Shown: positions 24,771 through 33,786 of the stretch, one piece after another | Layout: the number at the start of each line of letters is the position of its first letter | Position numbering within the stretch: the stretch's first letter is position 1 | NCBI RefSeq assembly: GCF_024362325.1 | Contig: NZ_CP101497.1 | Coordinates: 434,001 to 498,000, forward strand | From: Microcella humidisoli | GTDB lineage: Bacteria; Actinomycetota; Actinomycetes; Actinomycetales; Microbacteriaceae | Length of the DNA: 64,000 nucleotides | Reading direction: 5' to 3' | Translations under genes and position numbers: made by a program | Notes under the pieces: model-generated | Told to the model about the DNA's origin: nothing | What the model saw: only the letters and a program-made list of their open reading frames with translations | Database searches by the model: none

Positions 24771-24803
24771 GAGCCCGCCGCCCCGGGTGGGGACGGCGGG
24801 CTC
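24771..24803 (-). terminator. Terminator of eno
   Basis: 10-bp perfect stem, GAGCCCGCCG and CGGCGGGCTC, around a 13-nt loop, beginning 19 nt after the enolase stop. Confidence 0.75.
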
Positions 24804-24821
24804 GTCGCGATTCGAGTGCGG

Positions 24822-26144
<1,323 letters not shown>

Positions 26145-27464
26145 TCAGGAAGCGGGTTCGAGCCTACGCCAGTCGAGCGTCGCGGCATCGGCCGCCGAAT
26201 CGGCGCCGACCACGGCGAACCGGGCGAAGCCTTCGGCGGTCAGCTGGTCGAGGGCGGCCTTCATGTTCTTGGGGCGCTTCAGCAGCCGCACACGAACCCC
26301 GCCGGCCACGAGCTGCGCCTTGAGCGTCATGAGCACGCCGAGCTCGACGTCGGCGTCGTACAGCAGCGCTGACGCGGCCGCGTCGTCGCCCTCGTCGAGG
26401 TCGACGAGGTCGATGAGCCGCTCGAACCCGAGCGAGAATCCCGTCGCGGGCACGTCGGCGCCGAGGAAGCGGCCGATCATGCCGTCGTAGCGCCCGCCGC
26501 CGCCGAGCGAGTAGCCGAGCTCGGGGTGCGCGACCTCGAAGATGGGGCCCGTGTAGTAGCCCATGCCGCGCACGAGGAAGGGGTCGAAGACGAGCGGCAC
26601 CGCGCTCGAGGCGGCGACGGCCGCGGCGATTCCGGCGAGGTCGGCGAGCGCCTGCTCATCGACGCCGGCGGGCAGCACCGCCGCGATCGACTCCGCGGTG
26701 AGCGCCTGAGCCGCCGCAGGGGCCGCATGCGTCGCGGCCTCGGCCCCGAAGGCGGCGAAGGCGGGCACGGCCTGCAGGGCGGTGAGGGCCGCGGCGGGCA
26801 TCCCGCGCTCGGCGAGCTCGGCGACGACGCCCGTCGTGCCGATCTTGTCGAGCTTGTCGAGGCTGATGAGCACGGCCGGGTGCGACTCGGCCGCGAAGCC
26901 GAGGGCGATGAGCATGCTCGTGAGAATGCGGCGGTCATTGATGCGGATGCTGCACCCGGGCACGCCGAGCGCGTCGAGCGCCGCGGCCGTCGCGGTGATG
27001 AGCTCGACCTCGGCGACGATGCCGGGCTCGCCGATGATGTCGATGTCGCACTGCACGAACTGCCGGTAGCGACCCTTCTGGGGGCGCTCGGCGCGCCACA
27101 CCGGGGCGATCTGAATGGCCCGGAACACGCTCGGCAGCTGCCCGCGGTTGCTCGCGTAGAAGCGCGCGAGCGGCACGGTGAGGTCGAACCGCAGCCCGAG
27201 GTCGGCGAGGTCGAGCGGGCTCGTGGCGGCGGCCAGGTCATCCACCGTCAGGCCACGCTTCATGACCGCGTAGGCGAGCTTCTCGTTGTCGCCGCCGAGG
27301 CCCGAGAACAGTCGGGCGGAGTCTTCGACGACCGGCGTCTCGATCTCGTCGAAGCCGTGGGCGCGGTACACCGATCGCACGGTGGCCAGCACGCGCTCGC
27401 GCCGGGCCTTCTCGGTCGGCAGGATGTCGCGCATCCCCCGCGGGGGCGTCACAGCTGAGGCCAT
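26145..27464 (-). CDS. hisS: Histidine--tRNA ligase
   Basis: A 439-residue class II aminoacyl-tRNA synthetase. Motif 1 region RGMRDILPTEKARRERVL, motif 2 region RFDLTVPLARFYA with VWRAERPQKGRYRQFVQCDIDIIG, histidine-binding GGGRYDGMIGRFLG and motif 3 GFSLGFERLIDLVD are in order, followed by the anticodon-binding domain. CAGAAT ends 7 nt before the start codon, so transcription probably starts here. Confidence 0.96.
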   Translation of the reverse strand: MASAVTPPRGMRDILPTEKARRERVLATVRSVYRAHGFDEIETPVVEDSARLFSGLGGDNEKLAYAVMKRGLTVDDLAAATSPLDLADLGLRFDLTVPLARFYASNRGQLPSVFRAIQIAPVWRAERPQKGRYRQFVQCDIDIIGEPGIVAEVELITATAAALDALGVPGCSIRINDRRILTSMLIALGFAAESHPAVLISLDKLDKIGTTGVVAELAERGMPAAALTALQAVPAFAAFGAEAATHAAPAAAQALTAESIAAVLPAGVDEQALADLAGIAAAVAASSAVPLVFDPFLVRGMGYYTGPIFEVAHPELGYSLGGGGRYDGMIGRFLGADVPATGFSLGFERLIDLVDLDEGDDAAASALLYDADVELGVLMTLKAQLVAGGVRVRLLKRPKNMKAALDQLTAEGFARFAVVGADSAADAATLDWRRLEPAS

Positions 27465-27471
27465 GACCTCG

Positions 27472-27477
27472 ATTCTG
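27472..27477 (-). promoter_or_regulatory. -10 hexamer of hisS
   Basis: CAGAAT ends 7 nt before the hisS start; it overlaps the 3' end of the TetR gene. Confidence 0.4.
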
Positions 27478-28080
27478 TCACGCGGTCGACACGGCGATCA
27501 GCGCGGCGACGCGGTCGCGGTAGGCGTCGAGCGCGCGCTCGAAGGCCGCGGTGGCTCCCGAATCGTCGCGCGTGACGACGAGGTCGATCTGGAAGCCGTA
27601 GAGCTGATCGACGAGGATGCGCGCCTCGATGCGCGCCTCGGCGGTCTCGACGCCGAGCCGCTCGAGCGCCTGCGTGCCCCACTCGACCCAGCGCGCGTGC
27701 ACATCGCGACCGCCCGCGCGCAGGGTGGGATCGGTCACCTCCATGAGCGCGGCCTCGAACTCGAGGCGCAGCAGCGCGCGCGTGGTCGGCTCGAGAAAGC
27801 CGATCCACGAGTCGCGGATCGCGGCGACATGCGCATCGAGCGAGGGGGCGATGGCGAGCTCGGCGTCGATGACCTGCTGCTGGCGTGCCGTGACCGCGCG
27901 GCTGATCTCGATGATGAGCTCGTTGCGCGTGCCGAAGTGGTACACGAGCGTGAACGGGCTGACCCCGAGCGCATCGGCCAGGGTGCGGAAGGTGACCCCC
28001 GAGAGCGGATGCTCGCGCAAGTGCTCGACGATGGCCGCGAGCAGCTCGGGCTTGCGGGCGGGGTCGGATCGGCGGGACAC
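27478..28080 (-). CDS. TetR family transcriptional regulator
   Basis: A 200-residue regulator: helix-turn-helix VTFRTLADALGVSPFTLVYHFGTRNELI in the first 60 residues, then an all-helical ligand domain resembling TetR C-terminal families (LRLEFEAALMEVTDP, ARILVDQLYGFQIDLVV). GTG at 28080 is chosen over the longer open frame because TATGTT ends exactly 6 nt upstream and the extra residues are not family-like. An imperfect palindrome overlaps this promoter, so it most likely represses itself. No divergent target gene is next to it. Confidence 0.87.
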   Translation of the reverse strand: MSRRSDPARKPELLAAIVEHLREHPLSGVTFRTLADALGVSPFTLVYHFGTRNELIIEISRAVTARQQQVIDAELAIAPSLDAHVAAIRDSWIGFLEPTTRALLRLEFEAALMEVTDPTLRAGGRDVHARWVEWGTQALERLGVETAEARIEARILVDQLYGFQIDLVVTRDDSGATAAFERALDAYRDRVAALIAVSTA

Positions 28081-28086
28081 GCGATA

Positions 28087-28107
28087 AACATAACAAACGT
28101 TTGCTAT
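28087..28107 (-). promoter_or_regulatory. TetR autoregulatory operator over a leaderless promoter
   Basis: ATAACAAACGTTTGCTAT (28090-28107) is palindromic at 16 of 18 positions. On the minus strand an extended -10, TGTTATGTT, overlaps it and TATGTT ends 6 nt before the GTG. Confidence 0.65.
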
Positions 28108-28278
28108 CAGTACGAGTGTTATGTAATATCGGTTCCAGGTTGTTGCCGCGCTGTGCCCCGCGCCGAAACGACCTCCTCCGCCTCCCGGCGTCGCGGCCGG
28201 GCTTCGAACGTGGCCGCGCATCGGGGGATGCGTCGGCCCGCGCGTCGGCCGCGCCCGCTGTCAGCGGCGCGCGACGCG

Positions 28279-28315
28279 GGGCGCCTTCCGGCATTCGGGT
28301 TGCCGGAGGGCGCCC
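28279..28315 (-). terminator. Terminator of the ABC exporter operon
   Basis: 15-bp arms, GGGCGCCTTCCGGCA with one mismatch to its partner, around a 7-nt loop, 19 nt after the permease stop. Confidence 0.7.
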
Positions 28316-28333
28316 ACCTCAGTGCGTCGAGCC

Positions 28334-29428
28334 TCAGGCGATGCGGCTGCCCGTCGGCAGCGTGCCCGCGGGCGTGCGCGTTCGAGCGATCGCGCCCCCG
28401 AGGGCCAGCGCGGCGAGTGCGATGTGGATCAGGAGCCCGACGAACCAGCTCGGCACCGTCGAGGCGAACGTCTCCTCCGGTGTCAGCGGCTCGTACGCCG
28501 AACTCGGGTCTCCGGCGAGCGCCGCGGCGCATTCGTCGACGACTGAATCGAGCTCGGGCGAAAGCTGAGCGCTCCGCACTCCGAAGGCGAACTGACCGAA
28601 GAGGTCTTGCGGGTAGCCGTTGCTGTCGAACGTCGTCGGCGCCGCATCCGCCAGCACCACGTAGGGGTTCGCCGCGAGGATGCCCCACACGTAGTCGAAC
28701 CGGGGCACCGGGTAGCTGTACACCTCGGGCTCGAGGCACACGATCTCTTCGGGCAACCCCGTCGCGGGGTCGAACTCACCCCCCACCGAGTAGTCGATGC
28801 CGATGTAGGTCTGCGTCTGCTGCGACTGGAACGCGAGGCCGCCGAGCGTGAAGGCGATGAGCGTGCCGATGCTGAGCGCCGCGACCACGAGGTAGGTCGT
28901 CACGACCGAGAACAGCGGGCGCGACATGAGCCCCGAGAGCCCCACGCCGACCGCGGCGACGACGCCGAGCTCGAGCACGAGCACCCCGAGCGAGGCCGCG
29001 AGGGTATCGCCGCGCACTCCCCCGGCCAGCAGCGTGAAGAGCAGCGCGGGCAGCGAGGCGAGCAGGAACGTGAGAGCCACCGTCCACGCCGCGAGGAACT
29101 TGCCGAGCACGATCTGGCTCGAGCTCGCGAGGGTGACCTGCGTCGTCGCGAGCGTGCCCGCGTCGCGGTCGCCGTTGATCGCGGCGCCGCTGATGGCGGG
29201 CGTGACGAGCGTGCCGACAAGCAGCACGAAGTAGATGACGGTGGAGTAGACGCCCGCGCTGTCGGCGACGTCGCCGCCGAAAGCGGTGATGGATGCCCAG
29301 AGCAGTGCCGTGACGATGCCGACGAGCACGAACACGACGCTCACGAGCACGACCCACGCGACCGAGCGGATGCGCTGCCGCAGCTCGAGCTGCACGAGCG
29401 TGCCGAGGGTGTCGAGATAGCGGCTCAT
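28334..29428 (-). CDS. ABC-2 type transporter permease
   Basis: A 364-residue membrane subunit with six or more membrane helices: one near residues 22-45, a block at about 62-80, and several between 105 and 205. A long extracytoplasmic loop (about residues 205-325) carries two Cys (IVCLEPE, DECAAAL). A last helix WFVGLLIHIALAALALGGAIA precedes a basic tail. It overlaps the ATPase gene by 4 bp. Substrate unknown; this type commonly exports drugs, lipids or peptides. Confidence 0.85.
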   Translation of the reverse strand: MSRYLDTLGTLVQLELRQRIRSVAWVVLVSVVFVLVGIVTALLWASITAFGGDVADSAGVYSTVIYFVLLVGTLVTPAISGAAINGDRDAGTLATTQVTLASSSQIVLGKFLAAWTVALTFLLASLPALLFTLLAGGVRGDTLAASLGVLVLELGVVAAVGVGLSGLMSRPLFSVVTTYLVVAALSIGTLIAFTLGGLAFQSQQTQTYIGIDYSVGGEFDPATGLPEEIVCLEPEVYSYPVPRFDYVWGILAANPYVVLADAAPTTFDSNGYPQDLFGQFAFGVRSAQLSPELDSVVDECAAALAGDPSSAYEPLTPEETFASTVPSWFVGLLIHIALAALALGGAIARTRTPAGTLPTGSRIA

Positions 29429-30360
29429 CGGTCGCCCCCCTCGGTCGTCGAGCGCGAGAGATCGAGGAAGGTGTGCTCGAGGTCGCCCACCGCCGGACCG
29501 AAGGCGACGATGCCGACGCCCGCGCCGACGAGGCGCGCGAGCAGCTGAGCGGCCTCGGCTTCGCCCGCCACCGGCACGGCGGTGCCGAGGTGGTCGGTCG
29601 CGCCGACGGCGACGCCGAGCCCCTCGAGGGCGGCGGCGAGCTGAGCGGGGTCGACCGCCCGGACGCGCCAGTCGCGCGCCTGCGCGCGACTGCGCTCGAC
29701 GCGCTCGGCCGAGGCCGTGGCGCCGTGGTCGAGGTAGACGGCCGCGTCGGCCATCTCGTCGAGCTCGGCGAGCACGTGGCTCGACACGAGCACGGCGACA
29801 CCGTCGCTCGCGAGCCGGCGAACGAGCTCGCGCAGTTCGACGCGCGCCACGGGGTCGAGCCCCGAGGCGGGCTCGTCGAGCAGCAGCACCCTCGGCTCGT
29901 GCACGAGCGCGCGCGCGAGGCTCAGTCGCTGCTTCTGCCCGCGGCTCAGCACGCGCGTGGGCTGCTCGGCAAGCGCCTCAAGCCCCACGAGCTCGATGAG
30001 CCGCTGCGCGCGGGTGCGCGCGGCCTCGGCATTCAGCTCGTACAGCCGGCCGGTGATCTCGAGCGTGCGGCGCACCGACACGCTGCCCCACGACCCCAGC
30101 ACGTCGGGCATCCACCCCATCGCCTGGCGCACCGCCCGCGGATCGGCGACCGGATCATGACCCGCGATGCGGATCGTCCCGGCGTCGGGCCGCAGCAGCG
30201 TGGCGAGCATGAGCAGCAGGGTGGTCTTGCCTGAGCCGTTGGGACCGATGAGTGCCGTGACCGAGCCGGCCTGCACCTCGAAGCTCGCGTCGCGCACCGC
30301 GTGCACGTCGCCGAACGACCGGGCGACCCCCTCGACCGCGATGACCGCAGAAGAATTCAT
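29425..30360 (-). CDS. ABC exporter ATP-binding protein
   Basis: A 311-residue ATPase with Walker A GPNGSGKTTLL (about residues 38-48), signature LSRGQKQRLSLARAL, Walker B VLLLDEPASGLDP and H-loop SSHVLAELDEM, followed by a C-terminal domain typical of CcmA-like exporters. The signature has Arg in place of the second Gly-side residue of LSGGQ, common in this branch. Pairs with the permease downstream. Confidence 0.9.
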   Translation of the reverse strand: MNSSAVIAVEGVARSFGDVHAVRDASFEVQAGSVTALIGPNGSGKTTLLLMLATLLRPDAGTIRIAGHDPVADPRAVRQAMGWMPDVLGSWGSVSVRRTLEITGRLYELNAEAARTRAQRLIELVGLEALAEQPTRVLSRGQKQRLSLARALVHEPRVLLLDEPASGLDPVARVELRELVRRLASDGVAVLVSSHVLAELDEMADAAVYLDHGATASAERVERSRAQARDWRVRAVDPAQLAAALEGLGVAVGATDHLGTAVPVAGEAEAAQLLARLVGAGVGIVAFGPAVGDLEHTFLDLSRSTTEGGDR

Positions 30361-30365
30361 GAGGG

Positions 30366-31079
30366 TCAGTCAATCAGGTCGGTGGCGGTCGAGGGCGACT
30401 CACCATTCGTCTCGGCGCGCCGGATGCCCGACTCGAGCTCGGCGAGCGCCGACCGCAGCGCGCGCTCGGCCTCGAGGCCCTGCCCGCGCGCGCTCGCGAC
30501 GAGCGCGAGCAGGCGTCGCCCCAGCTCGCCCTCGTCGACGGGCGGATCGTCGCTCGGTGCCACCGAGATTCCGAGCCCCTCGGCCCGGCCGAGCAGCTTC
30601 TCGGCCCGTTGCAGGGCGGGCAGACCCGTCGGCACGCCGTCGAGCACCGAGGTGCGCGCGGGCTTCTCCTGCCGCTTCCAGGTCTCCCAGTTGGCGGCGA
30701 CCTCGTCGGCGGTGTCGGCCGTGACGTCGCCGAACACGTGCGGGTGCCGACCGACCATCTTCGCCGTGGCCCGGGCCGCGACATCCTCGATCGTGAACGG
30801 ATGCTCCGCCCGAGCCGCCGCGATGTCGGCGTGGAACAGCACCTGGTAGAGCACATCGCCGAGCTCTTCGAGCACGTCGTCGGGCGTTCCGCGCTCGATC
30901 GCGTCGATGAGCTCGTGCGCCTCCTCCACGAGGTACCGCGTCAGGCTCTCGTGCGTCTGCTCCGCATCCCAGGCGCACCCTCCCGGGGCCCGCAGGTGCT
31001 CGAGCACGGCGATGAGCTGGTCGAGCTGGGGATGCGGCTGGGCGGCCAGCAGGGCGACGGGAGCGGAAGCGTCGGTCAT
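30366..31079 (-). CDS. mazG: MazG family nucleoside triphosphate pyrophosphohydrolase
   Basis: A 237-residue all-alpha NTP pyrophosphatase that hydrolyses NTPs, including damaged ones, to NMPs. The metal-binding helices are LVEEAHELIDAIE and VLEELGDVLYQVLFHADIA. A HPHVFGD block and NWETWKRQEK follow, as in actinobacterial MazG. Its ATG overlaps the MFS stop, and it lies 5 bp before the ABC ATPase start. In mycobacteria mazG lies between mfd and eno, as broadly here. Confidence 0.9.
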   Translation of the reverse strand: MTDASAPVALLAAQPHPQLDQLIAVLEHLRAPGGCAWDAEQTHESLTRYLVEEAHELIDAIERGTPDDVLEELGDVLYQVLFHADIAAARAEHPFTIEDVAARATAKMVGRHPHVFGDVTADTADEVAANWETWKRQEKPARTSVLDGVPTGLPALQRAEKLLGRAEGLGISVAPSDDPPVDEGELGRRLLALVASARGQGLEAERALRSALAELESGIRRAETNGESPSTATDLID

Positions 31080-32527
31080 GCCTCCATCATGGCCCGCCGC
31101 GAGCGCCGGTCGTCGGGCATCGCGGTCGCGAGAACGGCGGTGACGATCGCGCACAGCAGTGCGCCGACGAAGACCGCTTGCGATGCGGGGATGATCGCCT
31201 CCGGATCGACGACCGCTCCCGCACCCTCGCCGAGCACTCCCCCGCCCCCCGCCGCGCGGTAGAGGGTGTTGGCGACGGCGCCGAAGATCGCGACGGCGAC
31301 TGCCTGGCCGACGGCGCGGGCGAAGAGGTTGGTGCCCGTGACGACGCCGCGCTCGTTCCATTCGACGCTCGCCTGGGCGGCGATGAGACTGGGGGTCGCG
31401 ACGAGGCCGAGCCCGAGGCCGGTGATGAAGCAGGCGATTGCGGAGACGGCGACCGAGGGTGTCGCGGCGAGCGCGGCGAGCAGACCGGTTCCGGCGAGCA
31501 CGAGCACCATGCCGATGAGCACGGTGATGCGGAAGCCGAGCGTCAGGTAGAGCCGGCCCGACAGCGATGCCGAGATCGGCCAGCCGATCGTGAGCGCGGC
31601 GAGGGCGAGCCCGGCGACGAGCGGCGAGACGCCGAGGGCCCCCTCGAGCGACACCGGCACGTACGAGGCGAGCCCGATGAGGATCGCCCCGACACCGACC
31701 GAGACGAGCGTCGTCGTGAGCAGCAGGCGTCGCGAGAACACCCACCCGGGCAGGATCGGCTCGGTCGCGCGCCGTTCGACCGCGACGAACGCGGCGAGCA
31801 GCAGGCCGCCGAGCCCGAAGGCCACGGCGCTCTGCCACGAGACCCACGCCCACGAGACACCGCCCTGCAGCACGCCGACGAGCAGCAGCCCGAGCGAGGC
31901 GGTCAGCAGCAGCGCGCCGAGCACGTCCACCTTGTGCGGCCGATGCTCGACGGTCTCGTGGAGGGAGCGGATGAGCATCCACCCCGCCAGGAGGCACAAG
32001 GGGATGTTGATGAAGAAGATCCATCGCCACGCGTCGAACTCGGCGAAGAGGCCGCCGAGGGTCGGGCCTATGACGGCCGAGGCGGCCCAGACGCTCGCGA
32101 TGTAGCCCTGCACCTTCGCGCGCTCCTCGACCGAGTAGATGTCGCCCGCGATCGTGATGGCCATGGGCCCGATCGCGCCGGCGCCGATGCCCTGCACGGC
32201 GCGGAAGGCGATGAGGGCGGGCATGCTCCAGGCGAGGCCGCACAGGATCGAGCCGATGAGGAAGAGCCCGATGCCGATGAGGATGATCGGCTTGCGTCCC
32301 ACCATGTCGCTGAACTTCGCGAACAGCGGCGTCGAGACGGCTTGCGCGAGCAGGTAGATCGAGAACAGCCAGGGGAACAGCTCGAACGATCCGAGCTCGG
32401 CCACGAGGGTCGGCACGGCCGTGGCGAGAATGGTGGCGTCGATGGCGACGAGCCCCGTCGTGACCATGATGGCGAGCAGGATGGGTCCACGCTCGGAGCG
32501 CAGGCCGACGGCGGCAGTCGAGGTCAC
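31076..32527 (-). CDS. MFS drug transporter, 14-helix DHA2 type
   Basis: A 483-residue efflux-type transporter. Motif A between helices 2 and 3 is KFSDMVGRKPIILIG, motif B is FRAVQGIGAGAIGPMAI and motif C-like sequence is ASVWAASAVIGPTLGGLF. About 14 hydrophobic segments fit the DHA2 group. The GTG at 32527 has TATCGT ending 7 nt upstream; the start codons of this gene and the divergent CPBP gene are only 18 bp apart. Confidence 0.9.
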   Translation of the reverse strand: MTSTAAVGLRSERGPILLAIMVTTGLVAIDATILATAVPTLVAELGSFELFPWLFSIYLLAQAVSTPLFAKFSDMVGRKPIILIGIGLFLIGSILCGLAWSMPALIAFRAVQGIGAGAIGPMAITIAGDIYSVEERAKVQGYIASVWAASAVIGPTLGGLFAEFDAWRWIFFINIPLCLLAGWMLIRSLHETVEHRPHKVDVLGALLLTASLGLLLVGVLQGGVSWAWVSWQSAVAFGLGGLLLAAFVAVERRATEPILPGWVFSRRLLLTTTLVSVGVGAILIGLASYVPVSLEGALGVSPLVAGLALAALTIGWPISASLSGRLYLTLGFRITVLIGMVLVLAGTGLLAALAATPSVAVSAIACFITGLGLGLVATPSLIAAQASVEWNERGVVTGTNLFARAVGQAVAVAIFGAVANTLYRAAGGGGVLGEGAGAVVDPEAIIPASQAVFVGALLCAIVTAVLATAMPDDRRSRRAMMEA

Positions 32528-32533
32528 GTCTGC

Positions 32534-32540
32534 GACGATA
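32534..32540. promoter_or_regulatory. Overlapping divergent -10 hexamers (MFS and CPBP genes)
   Basis: GACGAT (32534-32539, plus strand) ends 6 nt before the CPBP ATG and TATCGT (32535-32540, minus strand) ends 7 nt before the MFS GTG. The two elements share five base pairs, so both genes would start from one melted site. Confidence 0.5.
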
Positions 32541-32545
32541 ACCCC

Positions 32546-33397
32546 ATGCTCCCGGAACTCGGCTGGATGCCGCGCCTCGCGGCTGCCCTGCTCGCCCTGG
32601 GGCTCATCGTGCTCTTCACCGTGCGCGCGCTGCGCAAAGACCGGCGCGAGTACGCGCGGTTCCGGCGCTACCGCTCGACCGCCCGGCGGCAGGCGATGAT
32701 GCGGCGCTGGCTCGTCGAGTCGGCGGTGCTCTTCGGCGGGTCGGCCGTGCTCGTGCTGCTGCTCGTCGGTCCCGTCGTCGGCCCGCTGCTCGCGGCGACG
32801 CAGGCCCTCCCGCCGGTCGCGTGGCTGCGGGATGCTCTCGCCGGCGGCCTCGGCATCGGCCTGCTGATCGGCGCTCTGCTCGGCGTCGCCCTGCTGACCC
32901 TCGTCGGCGTGCGCAGCGCCCGCCGAGAGGGCGGCATCATCATGGTCGGCGACATCGCGGCCCTGCTGCCCCGCAACCGCCCCGAGCTCGGCTGGGGTGC
33001 GGCCCTCTCGGTGAACGCGGGAGTCGTCGAGGAGGCCCTCTTCCGGCTCGCGCTGCCCGCACTGCTCGTCATCGTGACGGGCGAACCGCTGAGCGCCTTC
33101 CTGCTCGCGGCGCTCGTCTTCGGGGCGCTGCACGCCTACCAGGGCTGGGCGGGCGTGCTCGCGACGGGCATCGTGGGGCTGCTCTTCACGGCGATCTACG
33201 TGCTGAGCGGCAGCATCGGCCTCGCGATGCTCGTGCACGCGCTGTTCGACCTGCGCACGCTCGTCGTCATCCCCGCCGCGGTGTATCGCGTGCACGAGGT
33301 GCCAGGCACCGTGCTCTTCCCGAAGCCGCTCGCGGTTCCGGCCCCAGCACCTGCCCCCGCCCCTCCGCACCCCTCGAGCGACCCGTCCTCCCGGTGA
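32546..33397 (+). CDS. CPBP family intramembrane metalloprotease
   Basis: A 283-residue membrane protein of the CAAX protease / bacteriocin-processing (CPBP, Abi) family. The catalytic motifs are in order: VVEEALFRL (EExxxR), FGALHAYQGW (FxxxH-type) and MLVHALFDLR. About seven membrane segments and a Pro/Ala-rich C-terminal tail. Substrate unknown. It is divergent from the MFS gene with almost no spacer. Confidence 0.88.
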   Translation: MLPELGWMPRLAAALLALGLIVLFTVRALRKDRREYARFRRYRSTARRQAMMRRWLVESAVLFGGSAVLVLLLVGPVVGPLLAATQALPPVAWLRDALAGGLGIGLLIGALLGVALLTLVGVRSARREGGIIMVGDIAALLPRNRPELGWGAALSVNAGVVEEALFRLALPALLVIVTGEPLSAFLLAALVFGALHAYQGWAGVLATGIVGLLFTAIYVLSGSIGLAMLVHALFDLRTLVVIPAAVYRVHEVPGTVLFPKPLAVPAPAPAPAPPHPSSDPSSR

Positions 33398-33448
33398 TCG
33401 CCACGACGCCCGCGGGCTGACTGCGGGGTGGGCGGCGAACCCCGGTCA

Positions 33449-33511
33449 CACTCCCGAATTGAAGGAACTCGAGGAGCGAAAGCCAGCAGGTTGTCCTTCA
33501 CTTCGGGAGTG
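33449..33511. terminator. Long palindrome between CPBP gene and mfd
   Basis: 18-bp arms with one mismatch (CACTCCCGAATTGAAGGA at 33449-33466 against 33494-33511) around a 27-nt loop. Position between convergent genes suggests a bidirectional terminator. Confidence 0.55.
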
Positions 33512-33592
33512 CGCGGAAGAAGAGGTGGTGCCAGGGCACCGCGCAGGCGGAAAGGGTGGGGAGCACCGGCCGGCTGGAGCATCAGCCGGCGG

Positions 33593-33648
33593 GCACATGA
33601 GCCAGCGCTTGAGCCGGATGGCACATGAGCCAGCGCTTGAGCCGGCTG
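33593..33648 (+). repeat. 28-bp tandem repeat, two copies
   Basis: Units beginning GCACATGAGCCAGCGCTTGA at 33593-33620 and 33621-33648 differ at one base; a third, broken copy starts at 33649. Confidence 0.8.
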
Positions 33649-33786
33649 GCGCATGGGGCGGCTGGCGAACTCAGCGGCGGGCGCGCGGGTCGCGGGGGCG
33701 CGCGGGGCGCGCGGGGCGCGGGGGCGCGCGGGGCGCGCGGGCGCGCGGTCTAGGCGCGAGCCCGGGAACGCGGCGTCGCGGGACCG

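Larger units (their letters stand above)
33398..33786. other. 389-bp convergent intergenic region with palindrome, tandem repeat and GC-rich tract
   Basis: No coding signal. It contains a long palindrome (33449-33511), an 8-bp hairpin GCCGGCTG/CAGCCGGC at 33569-33590, two copies of a 28-bp unit (33593-33648) and a nearly pure G/C tract with repeated GGGGCGCGC (about 33680-33750) just before the end of mfd. Confidence 0.7.
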
